A program made the translations under genes and the position numbers. This document shows, piece after piece, positions 23,283 through 28,682 of a stretch of DNA of 28,682 nt. Numbering within the stretch: position 1 is the first letter of the stretch; the number at the start of each line of letters is the position of its first letter. Where the stretch lies: positions 1 through 28,682 of the forward strand of contig CAZKON010000009.1 of the NCBI GenBank assembly GCA_964554415.1, written 5' to 3'. The DNA comes from JAGVXD01 sp964554415. GTDB lineage: Archaea; Nanobdellota; Nanobdellia; Pacearchaeales; GW2011-AR1. The notes under the pieces were generated by a model. The model saw nothing but the letters and a program-made list of their open reading frames with translations, was not told where the DNA came from and searched no databases.

Positions 23283-23564
23283 ATGGCGCTCATCGTTAAA
23301 ATACTCGGTTGTATTGACCTCGCGGCCGCGCTTGCTTTCCTTATGCTGACTTTCGGCATTGCTCCCTATGCACAATATACTCTCTTCTGTGCGGGCTTGC
23401 TGTTCGTAAAGAGCCTTTTTATCTTCGGAGGAGATATTCTTAGTGCCATAGACTTAGGAGCAGCGATTGTTCTCATTATCTCTCTTTTCTTTACCCCTCC
23501 AACTCTTTTTCTCTGGGTTCCAGCACTTTTGCTTTGCTCAAAAGGAATAGTTAGTTTTCTCTAG
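23283..23564 (+). CDS. Small multi-span membrane protein
   Basis: This 93-residue, very hydrophobic protein has three or four predicted helices (VKILGCIDLAAALAFLMLTF, YTLFCAGLLFVKSLFIFGG, LGAAIVLIISLFF, LFLWVPALLLC). The acidic pairs in CIDLAA and AIDLGA form an internal repeat, suggesting a duplicated two-helix unit. Function is not recognised. Its TAG stop shares CTAG (23561-23564) with the stop of the convergent gene. Confidence 0.72.
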   Translation: MALIVKILGCIDLAAALAFLMLTFGIAPYAQYTLFCAGLLFVKSLFIFGGDILSAIDLGAAIVLIISLFFTPPTLFLWVPALLLCSKGIVSFL

Positions 23565-23998
23565 AAACGATTAGCGAGCCACTTGAAGAAGAAATATTCT
23601 CTTCTATGAAGAGTATTTCTTTGTACTCCGTCAATAATATCAAGCAGCGAGTGGAATACCATTCCTATAAACAGGTAAAAGAATCCGAGCCAGAACATCC
23701 CAAGCAATCCAATAAGCGCATGAAACTCAAGAGTATGGAAAAGATGAAAATCACTTTTTGGTTTTAGGCCTTTGCGTTCCTGTGCTCTCATCCATTCTCC
23801 TTGTTTCTTATGATACTCAAAAGAGTGCAGCAGGCTTATCTTGCCTGTCTTTTTCACAGATGCAAGATAATGGTCTAAATCAATAAATATTGAAGCAAGA
23901 AAAACAAGTAACAGATAGGAGATGTCAACGCCCGGCGCAACAACCCAAAGCAAGAGTGTGAATAGCAAGCCATAAATGATGTGCCAACGTGGGAGCAT
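23561..23998 (-). CDS. YdjM/DUF457-like membrane-bound putative metal-dependent hydrolase
   Basis: This 145-residue membrane protein has IFIDLDHYLA near residue 40, conserved His residues in LFHTLEFHALIG, and HSLLDIIDG near residue 117. These Asp/His positions in helix-flanking segments match the YdjM-like family, which is thought to be metal-dependent hydrolases related to phospholipase-C folds. The start shares a base with the secD stop (TAATG), so it is the third gene of the secF-secD operon. The role is inferred from family resemblance. Confidence 0.7.
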   Translation of the reverse strand: MLPRWHIIYGLLFTLLLWVVAPGVDISYLLLVFLASIFIDLDHYLASVKKTGKISLLHSFEYHKKQGEWMRAQERKGLKPKSDFHLFHTLEFHALIGLLGMFWLGFFYLFIGMVFHSLLDIIDGVQRNTLHRREYFFFKWLANRF

Positions 23999-25515
23999 TA
24001 GTAATCCTCCAGTTTCCTGACAATTTCTGCAAATGCAGGTCGTGTGATAAGAATTCCTACAGTAACTCCGATGATTGTAGTCAGCGCAAAACCTCTCAGC
24101 AGTCCAGCACCAGCCCAGAAGAGTGGAACCATTGCAGCGATGATAGTAGCAAAAGCGCCAATGATAATAAACAATGCCCGCTTAATTCTCTCTCTGATGC
24201 TGACATGCCGATTAGACGTAGATTCATCAATGATAACAATCTGGTCATTTACACCAGTGCCCATTCCTGCGATTATTCCTGCAATGCTTGGAGCATCAAG
24301 ATTCCATCCAATCAGGGCTGCAACGCCTAATGTAATAAATGCTTCTGAAAACATAGTCAGGATGACTGCAAGAGTAATCTTTATCTTCCGATAACGGGCG
24401 AACAACGCTGCAGAAATAACAATGAATACTGCCAATCCAAGCATCATGAGTCCGCGCGCGAAAGTATCCCCTAATAGTGGAGAGACAGTATCTAACTTGA
24501 CTATTTCCAGTTTATATGGCAAGCTCCCAGTAATGAGCACAGTCTGCAAACGATGCATAGAATTCTGTGCATCTTTGTATGCCTCTTGATCATTCGCGCC
24601 TGTCCCTCCACCACGGATTAAAATCTCAGTAGTGACTTGTCCGCGTAAGTCAGTTCCTATGAGCAGTGAGTCAACTTCTTGCTCATCAATATAAAGGTAA
24701 AGTTTATCTTTCAGGTACTGCCCGGTCTCATCAACAGAGATATTCTTAGTGAGCGCGGCGTGCCTTTTTGCAGCGTCGCTCGTTAAATATACAACAAACT
24801 CAAAATTGCACAATGATCCGCCACCTTCTGCGGGGAAACATCCTGCAATTCTTGCGCATTGTGCATTATTTCTGCAAACATCACTAATGTCATGCTCTCC
24901 TCCTTCAAATACAGTTGTGTTTCCAATCTTCGCGGTAAACTTACCCTGGCTTGCGAGCAATGTTTTAATGTCTGCAGGTGTTGCTTCTGCAATTTCAACA
25001 AGAATGAAATTATTTCCTCCTAAGTCTCGAACAGGACGAATTGTTACATCTTTTATTCCGTAGACATTAAGTCTCTGATTCATTACTGCAATCAAGTCAT
25101 TTGTCTGGTCTAGAGTGAGAGTAACATTTGCAGGAGCAATAAGCGCCCTTGCTCCCCCGCTCAAATCCAGACCAGTTTTAATGCGTGTCTTTGGAATCTT
25201 TCCAACAGTAATCTCAGGAGCTTCATCAGTAAAAATAATAATCTCTTCTTTAGGGGTTCCGATAACAACTTTTCTGGTCTCGTTGCCAGATTCAAACAAT
25301 TTACTTATCGCCGCGGTATAATCTTCAATAGTCTCAATTCTATCCCCATTTACGCTTGTAATCTGCACTCCTGTCCGTAGCCCCTCGTTAAATGCAGTTG
25401 AGTTTCGCTCGACGCTTGTAATCTGCACTCCTGTCTTTATGCTCGGGGAAATGGCAAGCAGTGCCAGCAAAAGCGCTACAATCAGGACCCAGACACGAAT
25501 GCCTATTTTAGCCAT
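23998..25515 (-). CDS. secD: Protein-export membrane protein SecD, with PDZ-like insert
   Basis: SecD works with SecF to drive late steps of Sec-dependent export using the ion gradient. The 505-residue chain has an N-terminal helix and an extracytoplasmic P1 region (GLDLSGGARALIAP, QRLNVYGIKDVTIRPV). Five C-terminal helices carry SPLLGDTFARG, the GMGTGVNDQIVIIDE signature and the final RND-type helices. Between the first helix and P1, residues ~28-90 look like a PDZ domain (GVQITSVERNSTAFNEGL, SVNGDRIETIEDY). TGVQITSV occurs twice there. secF precedes it with a TAATG overlap. Confidence 0.94.
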   Translation of the reverse strand: MAKIGIRVWVLIVALLLALLAISPSIKTGVQITSVERNSTAFNEGLRTGVQITSVNGDRIETIEDYTAAISKLFESGNETRKVVIGTPKEEIIIFTDEAPEITVGKIPKTRIKTGLDLSGGARALIAPANVTLTLDQTNDLIAVMNQRLNVYGIKDVTIRPVRDLGGNNFILVEIAEATPADIKTLLASQGKFTAKIGNTTVFEGGEHDISDVCRNNAQCARIAGCFPAEGGGSLCNFEFVVYLTSDAAKRHAALTKNISVDETGQYLKDKLYLYIDEQEVDSLLIGTDLRGQVTTEILIRGGGTGANDQEAYKDAQNSMHRLQTVLITGSLPYKLEIVKLDTVSPLLGDTFARGLMMLGLAVFIVISAALFARYRKIKITLAVILTMFSEAFITLGVAALIGWNLDAPSIAGIIAGMGTGVNDQIVIIDESTSNRHVSIRERIKRALFIIIGAFATIIAAMVPLFWAGAGLLRGFALTTIIGVTVGILITRPAFAEIVRKLEDY

Positions 25516-26423
25516 TATGAAATCCTCTTTTTGTCAGTATACCATTTTAATATGCTGGCATTTGTTAGCCATGTATTAAAAATATCTGCAATCAATCCTA
25601 AGGCAAGAATGAAGAAAATCTGCCGGAAAGAAGCAGGCAAACCTGTAACAATGAAGAATGCAGGCAAAACCGCAAGCAATCCAGTAATGTTCATAAAGAT
25701 TCCTGTCTTAAAGGCACCATAAATGCGTTCATTTACGCTGCCCTCTTTTTTCTTCAGGACTCTCGTTGTCAGCAAAATATCAGTATCGACAGAGTATCCG
25801 ATTAACATTAAGAACGCAGCAATGCCCGCCGCAGAAAGCTTTACGCCTAGAATATTAATGAGTGCAAGAGGCATGACAACATCAGCGAAGATTGCAAAAA
25901 TTACTGCTAAGCTAGGTACGAACGTGCGAAACATGATGAAGACAACTATTGAAATAAGAATGAAAGAAAAGACAAGCGCAATAACAAGTTGTCGATAAAA
26001 GTTGTTGCTCAAACTAGAGCCTGTAAATTCAGTAGTAGAATTTTCATTAGTGAGCTTGTAACCTAAGACACTTTCAAGTGCAGGCTGGAGCTCTTCAGGC
26101 ATAACACTAGATTCAACAATTACCGCAATAACCTTACCTGAGCGAAGTTCAGTAATTGTGCGCACTCCAGCATCTGGAATTTCCTCACGCAATTGGCGTT
26201 CAAGACCATCACGTTTAATGTCGCCCTGAAGAGTGATAGTTGTACCCCCAGACAGGCTTACATCTTTGCGCATTATATCCCCATTTTGTTGGTAAAAGAA
26301 GAAAAGATAAATTAGGCATATTGCAAACAATATAACCGGAACAATGAGTAATTTTTTATAGTGCTTGTCATACCACGATTTTTGATTTATATTATTGTTT
26401 TCTTTGCCAGTTGTTTGTTCCAT
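25515..26423 (-). CDS. secF: Protein-export membrane protein SecF
   Basis: SecF is the partner of SecD in the export motor. The 302-residue chain has the first helix (LLIVPVILFAICLIYLFFF), DVSLSGGTTITLQG in the extracytoplasmic domain, and five C-terminal helices. The RND-type SecF signature is visible (AAGIAAFLMLIGYSVDTDILLTTRV). GAGGG lies just before ATG 26423, and a TATA-like TTTAAAAG (reverse of 26453-26462) lies ~36 nt upstream. It is the first gene of secF-secD-ydjM-like; secF preceding secD is the usual archaeal order. Confidence 0.95.
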   Translation of the reverse strand: MEQTTGKENNNINQKSWYDKHYKKLLIVPVILFAICLIYLFFFYQQNGDIMRKDVSLSGGTTITLQGDIKRDGLERQLREEIPDAGVRTITELRSGKVIAVIVESSVMPEELQPALESVLGYKLTNENSTTEFTGSSLSNNFYRQLVIALVFSFILISIVVFIMFRTFVPSLAVIFAIFADVVMPLALINILGVKLSAAGIAAFLMLIGYSVDTDILLTTRVLKKKEGSVNERIYGAFKTGIFMNITGLLAVLPAFFIVTGLPASFRQIFFILALGLIADIFNTWLTNASILKWYTDKKRIS

Positions 26424-26475
26424 ACATCCCTCTTTTATCTATGCTAAAAAGAGCTTTTAAACTTAATTGCCCACA

Positions 26476-26546
26476 TGCGCGATACGGGAATCGAACCCGT
26501 GACCATTGGTTGGAAACCAATTATTATGCCATTTAACTAATCGCGC
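26476..26546 (-). tRNA. tRNA-Gly (anticodon TCC)
   Basis: The gene folds on the minus strand with acceptor GCGCGAT/ATCGCGC, anticodon stem ATTGG/CCAAT, loop TTTCCAA (anticodon TCC, codon GGA) and T-stem ACGGG/CCCGT. CCA is not encoded and the discriminator is A. TTTAAAATA (reverse of 26568-26576) lies 26 bp upstream. An 8-bp palindrome (26538-26555) overlaps the 5' end, so the leader could compete with the acceptor stem. Confidence 0.95.
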
Positions 26547-26585
26547 TCGCGATTAGAGAGTTTAGTGTATTTTAAAGCTTTTTAT

Positions 26586-26793
26586 TTCGGGGAGCGACCC
26601 AAGCTTAAAAGCCGGGGTTTCCGTCGATCCCCGAACAGCCTAACCTCGAGAATCCTCTTGAATGTATGGTATTCTCGACGGCAGTCAAAGACTTACGTCT
26701 TTGATGAAACGAGCGCCTCCCCAAACCCCACTCCGCCAAAGGCGGATTTGCCCGAAGGGCAAACCTTCAGGGTGGGGCGGCGCATCGTTTTTT
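26586..26793. ncRNA. Candidate structured RNA, family unassigned
   Basis: There is no credible gene here, but four strong helical domains in ~200 nt. They are: 26586-26598 with 26623-26635 (12 of 13 pairs); 26647-26655 with 26668-26677; 26685-26692 with 26697-26704 (loop GTAA on the minus strand); and a junction closed by 26713-26722 with 26774-26783, enclosing hairpins 26732-26746 and 26747-26763. A T7 run at 26787-26793 could terminate plus-strand RNA. The GNRA loop and neighbouring genes favour minus. I looked for RNase P and SRP RNA signatures and did not find them. Confidence 0.5.
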
Positions 26794-26825
26794 TGATGCT
26801 TAAGAGAAACAGTCTTTTCTGCAGA

Positions 26826-26900
26826 CGCGCCCGGCAGGATTTGAACCTGCGACCTTCGGGTTAGGACCCCGCGACTCTATCCGGGCTGAGCTACGGGCGC
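26826..26900 (-). tRNA. tRNA-Arg (anticodon CCT)
   Basis: The gene folds on the minus strand with acceptor GCGCCCG/CGGGCGC, loop GTCCTAA (anticodon CCT, codon AGG) and T-stem GCAGG/CCTGC. One anticodon-stem pair at the outer end is a G-A mismatch. CTTTAAAAC (reverse of 26924-26932) is its box A, about 28 bp upstream. Confidence 0.93.
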
Positions 26901-26955
26901 ACACGCCAGTAAAGAGAAAGAATGTTTTAAAGATATCTACCAGCAAAGTCAGATA

Positions 26956-27039
26956 TGCAGGGGAGAGGATTCGAACCTCTGAATCCACTAAGGAAAGAGC
27001 TCTTGAGGCTCTCGCGTTTGACCACTTCGCTACCCCTGC
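26956..27039 (-). tRNA. tRNA-Leu (anticodon CAA)
   Basis: This 84-nt class II tRNA has acceptor GCAGGGG/CCCCTGC, anticodon stem AGAGC/GCTCT with loop CTCAAGA (anticodon CAA, codon TTG), and a long variable arm with a TCC/GGA stem. The T-stem is AGAGG/CCTCT. The discriminator is A and CCA is not encoded. ATTTAAAAC (reverse of 27063-27071) lies 28 bp upstream. Confidence 0.95.
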
Positions 27040-27149
27040 ATTGTAATATACACCTGACAGCAGTTTTAAATCTTTCAGTTTTGCAAGCTATTTGTTAGTG
27101 TAACTACTCTCATTTGTAAAGAATCTTTCCGATAATTTGTCTAAAAAAC

Positions 27150-27263
27150 GAAGACAGCATCGGAGCTTCGCCTCTGGTGGGAGACTACCACAACCGACGT
27201 AGCCAGCTTGACTTCCGAGTTCGGAATGGGATCGGGTATTTCCTGGTTACTATGACCGTCTTC
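27150..27263 (-). rRNA. rrf: 5S ribosomal RNA
   Basis: The minus strand reads GAAGACGGTCATAG at the 5' end, with the diagnostic core CCCGATCCCATTCCGAACTC and GGAAGTCAAGC, and ends GATGCTGTCTTC. The ends pair as helix I (GAAGAC/GTCTTC). CTTAAAAAC (reverse of 27284-27292) is centred 25 bp before the 5' end. No 16S or 23S gene is adjacent, so the 5S gene is unlinked from the main rRNA operon within this window. Ends are good to a few bases. Confidence 0.95.
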
Positions 27264-27337
27264 AGAAACAAGGAGAAAGAGAGGTTTTTAAGCCTTTCGA
27301 AGCGCGCTGCGCAACTGTGCTTTCAGACCTCAAAAAA

Positions 27338-27715
27338 CTAAACATTAATGACTTGTAATTCAGGAACTCTCAGAAAATCAGAATCGAGAGTAATAAAAGA
27401 AGATTTCTTAGCTATGCAAATAGAAGCGATAAATAAATCCATCTTTGACAACATTTCTCCTGTTTTTACCATCTGGGATTCGAGGCGCACACTTTCCAAC
27501 GCAGATTCGTAATCAAACGAGAATAGAGCAAACCCTGCTAACAACTTTTTAAGCTTCTCCTGTTCTTCTCCAGAAGTTGGAAGCAGTAATTCATGTACAC
27601 TAAACGTTGTTGTTCCATACGCTTCAGTGCTTTTCTCAAGGAATTGTTTGATTTTTTTTCCTCTCTGAGAACCATCTGCAATTTCAATAAGCGCCGAAGT
27701 ATCAAGAAGAATCAT
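27338..27715 (-). CDS. vapC: VapC-type PIN-domain toxin ribonuclease
   Basis: This 125-residue PIN-domain endoribonuclease is the toxin of a VapBC pair. The acidic metal-binding residues are visible in MILLDTSALIEI (Asp5), SVHELLLP (Glu ~42), KMDLFIASI (Asp ~92) and LDSDFLRV (Asp ~110). It overlaps the antitoxin gene by 14 nt on the same strand, the usual antitoxin-first order. Some archaeal VapC proteins cleave tRNA or rRNA; the nearby stable-RNA cluster does not prove such a target. Confidence 0.92.
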   Translation of the reverse strand: MILLDTSALIEIADGSQRGKKIKQFLEKSTEAYGTTTFSVHELLLPTSGEEQEKLKKLLAGFALFSFDYESALESVRLESQMVKTGEMLSKMDLFIASICIAKKSSFITLDSDFLRVPELQVINV

Positions 27716-27965
27716 ATGCCCTCAGGCGCAGTTTTTCCGCCCTCTTGCGCGCGTCACGATCCGCTTGCATCCTCTGTTTTTTGAGGTTCTTCCTCAAATC
27801 GTTCAAAGCCTTTGAACCTTTGAGTATTCCAAAGCATTTGTCAAGATGATTTCTATTTCCGCGAGTTACTTCTATGATGACTTCGCTGAAGCTTCTGTCC
27901 CTCTCTTTTATCCTTCTCAGCGCCTCATACGCTTCTTCAGTTATTGTGATTGTCTTGACTGCCAT
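27702..27965 (-). CDS. vapB: VapB-type antitoxin (DUF217-like)
   Basis: In this 87-residue antitoxin, MAVKTITITEEAYEALRRIK is a ribbon-helix-helix DNA-binding N-terminus, and SFSEVIIEVTRG completes the fold. The rest is a basic helical tail that should wrap the toxin. ATG 27965 is preferred over the longer frame to 28043, because the extra residues read through the promoter and operator. Box A (reverse of 27997-28006) and an inverted repeat at 27974-27993 precede it. Confidence 0.88.
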   Translation of the reverse strand: MAVKTITITEEAYEALRRIKERDRSFSEVIIEVTRGNRNHLDKCFGILKGSKALNDLRKNLKKQRMQADRDARKRAEKLRLRAYDSS

Positions 27966-27973
27966 TATATGTA

Positions 27974-27993
27974 TATGTTTGAACATAAACATA
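27974..27993. promoter_or_regulatory. Putative VapB operator
   Basis: TATGTTT (27974-27980) and AAACATA (27987-27993) form an inverted repeat with a 6-nt spacer, placed between box A (27997-28006) and the vapB ATG. It would cover the predicted transcript start. Ribbon-helix-helix antitoxins usually bind such short palindromes to repress their own operon. Confidence 0.62.
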
Positions 27994-28049
27994 CTTGTAT
28001 TTAAGGCTTTCGGCAGTGTGTTTTTATAGGCCATGTACTTCAAAGAAAG

Positions 28050-28394
28050 ATGAGATCTTTACTCTCAAAAAAACAGGCACATGAAGCCATAGGGGCTTTC
28101 TTCCGGCGTTCTTCATGGTCACCTGAAGAATTGAAAAAGCTCAAGCGTCGCGCCATGAAGTATCGGATTAGGCTCGGTGCGTATAGAAAATCCTTCTGTA
28201 AGACCTGCCTTCTGCCTTTGAAAGGAAGTATTCGAGTAACAAAGACGCATAAGACAGTTGTGTGCAAAACATGTGGTGTGTGCAACCGGCACGCAATAAA
28301 GAGAATTCCTAACCTCGTGCATTCCACCGTTCGCTTCGCTCTCTCCGCAGCAAGCTGCGGGGTATTGCACTCGGTTCAAGACGGAATTCTCTAA
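28050..28394 (+). CDS. rnp4: Ribonuclease P protein component 4 (Rpp21/Rnp4)
   Basis: Rnp4 is an archaeal RNase P zinc protein that partners Rpp29 on the RNA subunit to process tRNA 5' ends. The 114-residue product has the helical N-terminus, then YRIRLGAYRKSFCKTCLLPL and a second pair in VVCKTCGVCNRH, giving the CxxC...CxxC zinc site. TTTTTATAG (28021-28029) is 25 bp before the ATG, so it is probably leaderless. The final ~28 residues after RHAIKR (IPNLVHSTVRF...) are encoded by a hairpin repeat and are not family-like. The ancestral stop was probably replaced by this insertion. Confidence 0.87.
   Translation: MRSLLSKKQAHEAIGAFFRRSSWSPEELKKLKRRAMKYRIRLGAYRKSFCKTCLLPLKGSIRVTKTHKTVVCKTCGVCNRHAIKRIPNLVHSTVRFALSAASCGVLHSVQDGIL
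28301..28391 (+). repeat. Hairpin repeat element 1
   Basis: GAGAATTCC (28301-28309) and GGAATTCTC (28383-28391) bound a segment holding CCGCAGC-AA-GCTGCGG (28345-28360) followed by GGTATTGCACTC. The inner hairpin and the GTATT...ACTC that follows it recur in element 2, 62 bp further on. The element forms the 3' end of rnp4. Confidence 0.75.
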
Positions 28395-28444
28395 TTACAT
28401 TTTGTGCCGCAGCAAGCTGCGGAGTATTCAACTCAAAATGTAAT
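28394..28444 (+). repeat. Hairpin repeat element 2
   Basis: ATTACATTTTG (28394-28404) and CAAAATGTAAT (28434-28444) bound the same CCGCAGC-AA-GCTGCGG hairpin (28407-28422) followed by AGTATTCAACTC. The shared core with different flanking arms looks like a small dispersed repeat. The element could also terminate rnp4 and rpo10 transcripts, which converge here. Confidence 0.75.
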
Positions 28445-28499
28445 AAAATAAATCTCATCTTTCCCATTTTAAATTCATTATTGCAACACAAAATAACTG

Positions 28500-28682
28500 T
28501 TAAGCCTTCTTGAACTTGGTAATCTCAGGCAACATTTCAGCATGTCCTAAGAGCGCCGCCCTGCAGCAATAGCGCTCCAAACCTAATTCATTCAATACTA
28601 CACCTGCATCCTCTCCAGCATCTATGCGCTTCTTATATTCTTCCCAAAACTGCCCTATTGGCTTTCCGCACCCAAAGCATCT
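28500..28682 (-). CDS. rpo10: DNA-directed RNA polymerase subunit Rpo10 (RpoN), 5' end beyond window
   Basis: The minus strand reads RCFGCGKPIGQFWEEYKKRI and, further on, LGLERYCCRAALLGHAEML, ending at TAA 28500-28502. This is the small zinc-bundle subunit Rpo10, with its CFGCG and RYCCR motifs. It connects Rpo3 and Rpo11 in the assembly platform. About five N-terminal residues lie beyond the window edge. It converges on rnp4 across the two hairpin repeats. Confidence 0.94.
   Translation of the reverse strand, partial: RCFGCGKPIGQFWEEYKKRIDAGEDAGVVLNELGLERYCCRAALLGHAEMLPEITKFKKA

Noticed and set aside
26586..26793. RNase P RNA or SRP RNA assignment
   Set aside because: Neither strand shows the conserved P4 sequences of RNase P RNA or the GGAA/AGCAG helix-8 pattern of SRP RNA, so no family name is given.
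26565..26864. 99-codon ORF across the structured RNA and tRNA-Arg
   Set aside because: It runs through a tRNA gene and multiple hairpins; the translation shows no protein character.

Overview
The window looks archaeal, probably from a small-genome DPANN-type lineage of the Woesearchaeota/Pacearchaeota kind; that placement is an inference. The evidence is RNA polymerase subunits Rpo7 and Rpo10, Spt4, ribosomal proteins S24e and S27ae, the RNase P protein Rpp21/Rnp4, archaeal-type SecD/SecF, and split transketolase. Many genes also start about 25 nt downstream of a TATA box, so they are probably transcribed leaderless. No transposase, integrase or CRISPR array is visible.

Layout. (1) 1-6305 is an AT-rich defence-like island: the 3' part of a type I HsdS, then a tightly overlapping polycistron of an AlbA_2/ATPase regulator, two micro-ORFs, two small zinc proteins, a coiled-coil protein, an unknown 219-aa protein, a NYN nuclease, and HsdM. 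Two phased arrays of the 7-mer ACTTAAA precede the regulator gene. (2) 6412-8149 is a conserved transcription/translation operon: rpo7, unknown, spt4, rps24e, rps27ae and a 30-aa membrane ORF. (3) 8171-14556 is a gene block bounded by two copies of the same stem-loop in direct orientation: a B12-binding radical SAM enzyme, split transketolase, a 2-hydroxyacid dehydrogenase and, on the other strand, a flippase. (4) 14580-21987 is a cell-surface glycan/glycosylation locus: a GT2, a CofD/YvcK-like-GT2 fusion, a HAD-nucleotidyltransferase fusion, a zinc-ribbon methyltransferase and a PMT-type membrane glycosyltransferase. (5) 22038-26423 holds a Nudix-like protein, a small membrane protein and a secF-secD-YdjM-like operon. 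(6) 26476-27263 is a minus-strand run of tRNA-Gly, tRNA-Arg, tRNA-Leu and 5S rRNA, each with its own box A, plus an unassigned highly structured stretch. (7) 27338-28682 holds a VapBC pair, rnp4, two related hairpin repeats and the 3' part of rpo10.

How the genes may work together. Regions 3 and 4 plausibly act as one programme: soluble enzymes make or modify an activated sugar or lipid-linked precursor, GT2 and PMT enzymes transfer it, and the flippase moves it across the membrane. The least ordinary parts are the HsdS-to-HsdM island with its embedded, translationally coupled cargo and phased operator-like repeats, and the family of stem-loops with competing pairings around the radical SAM/transketolase block.
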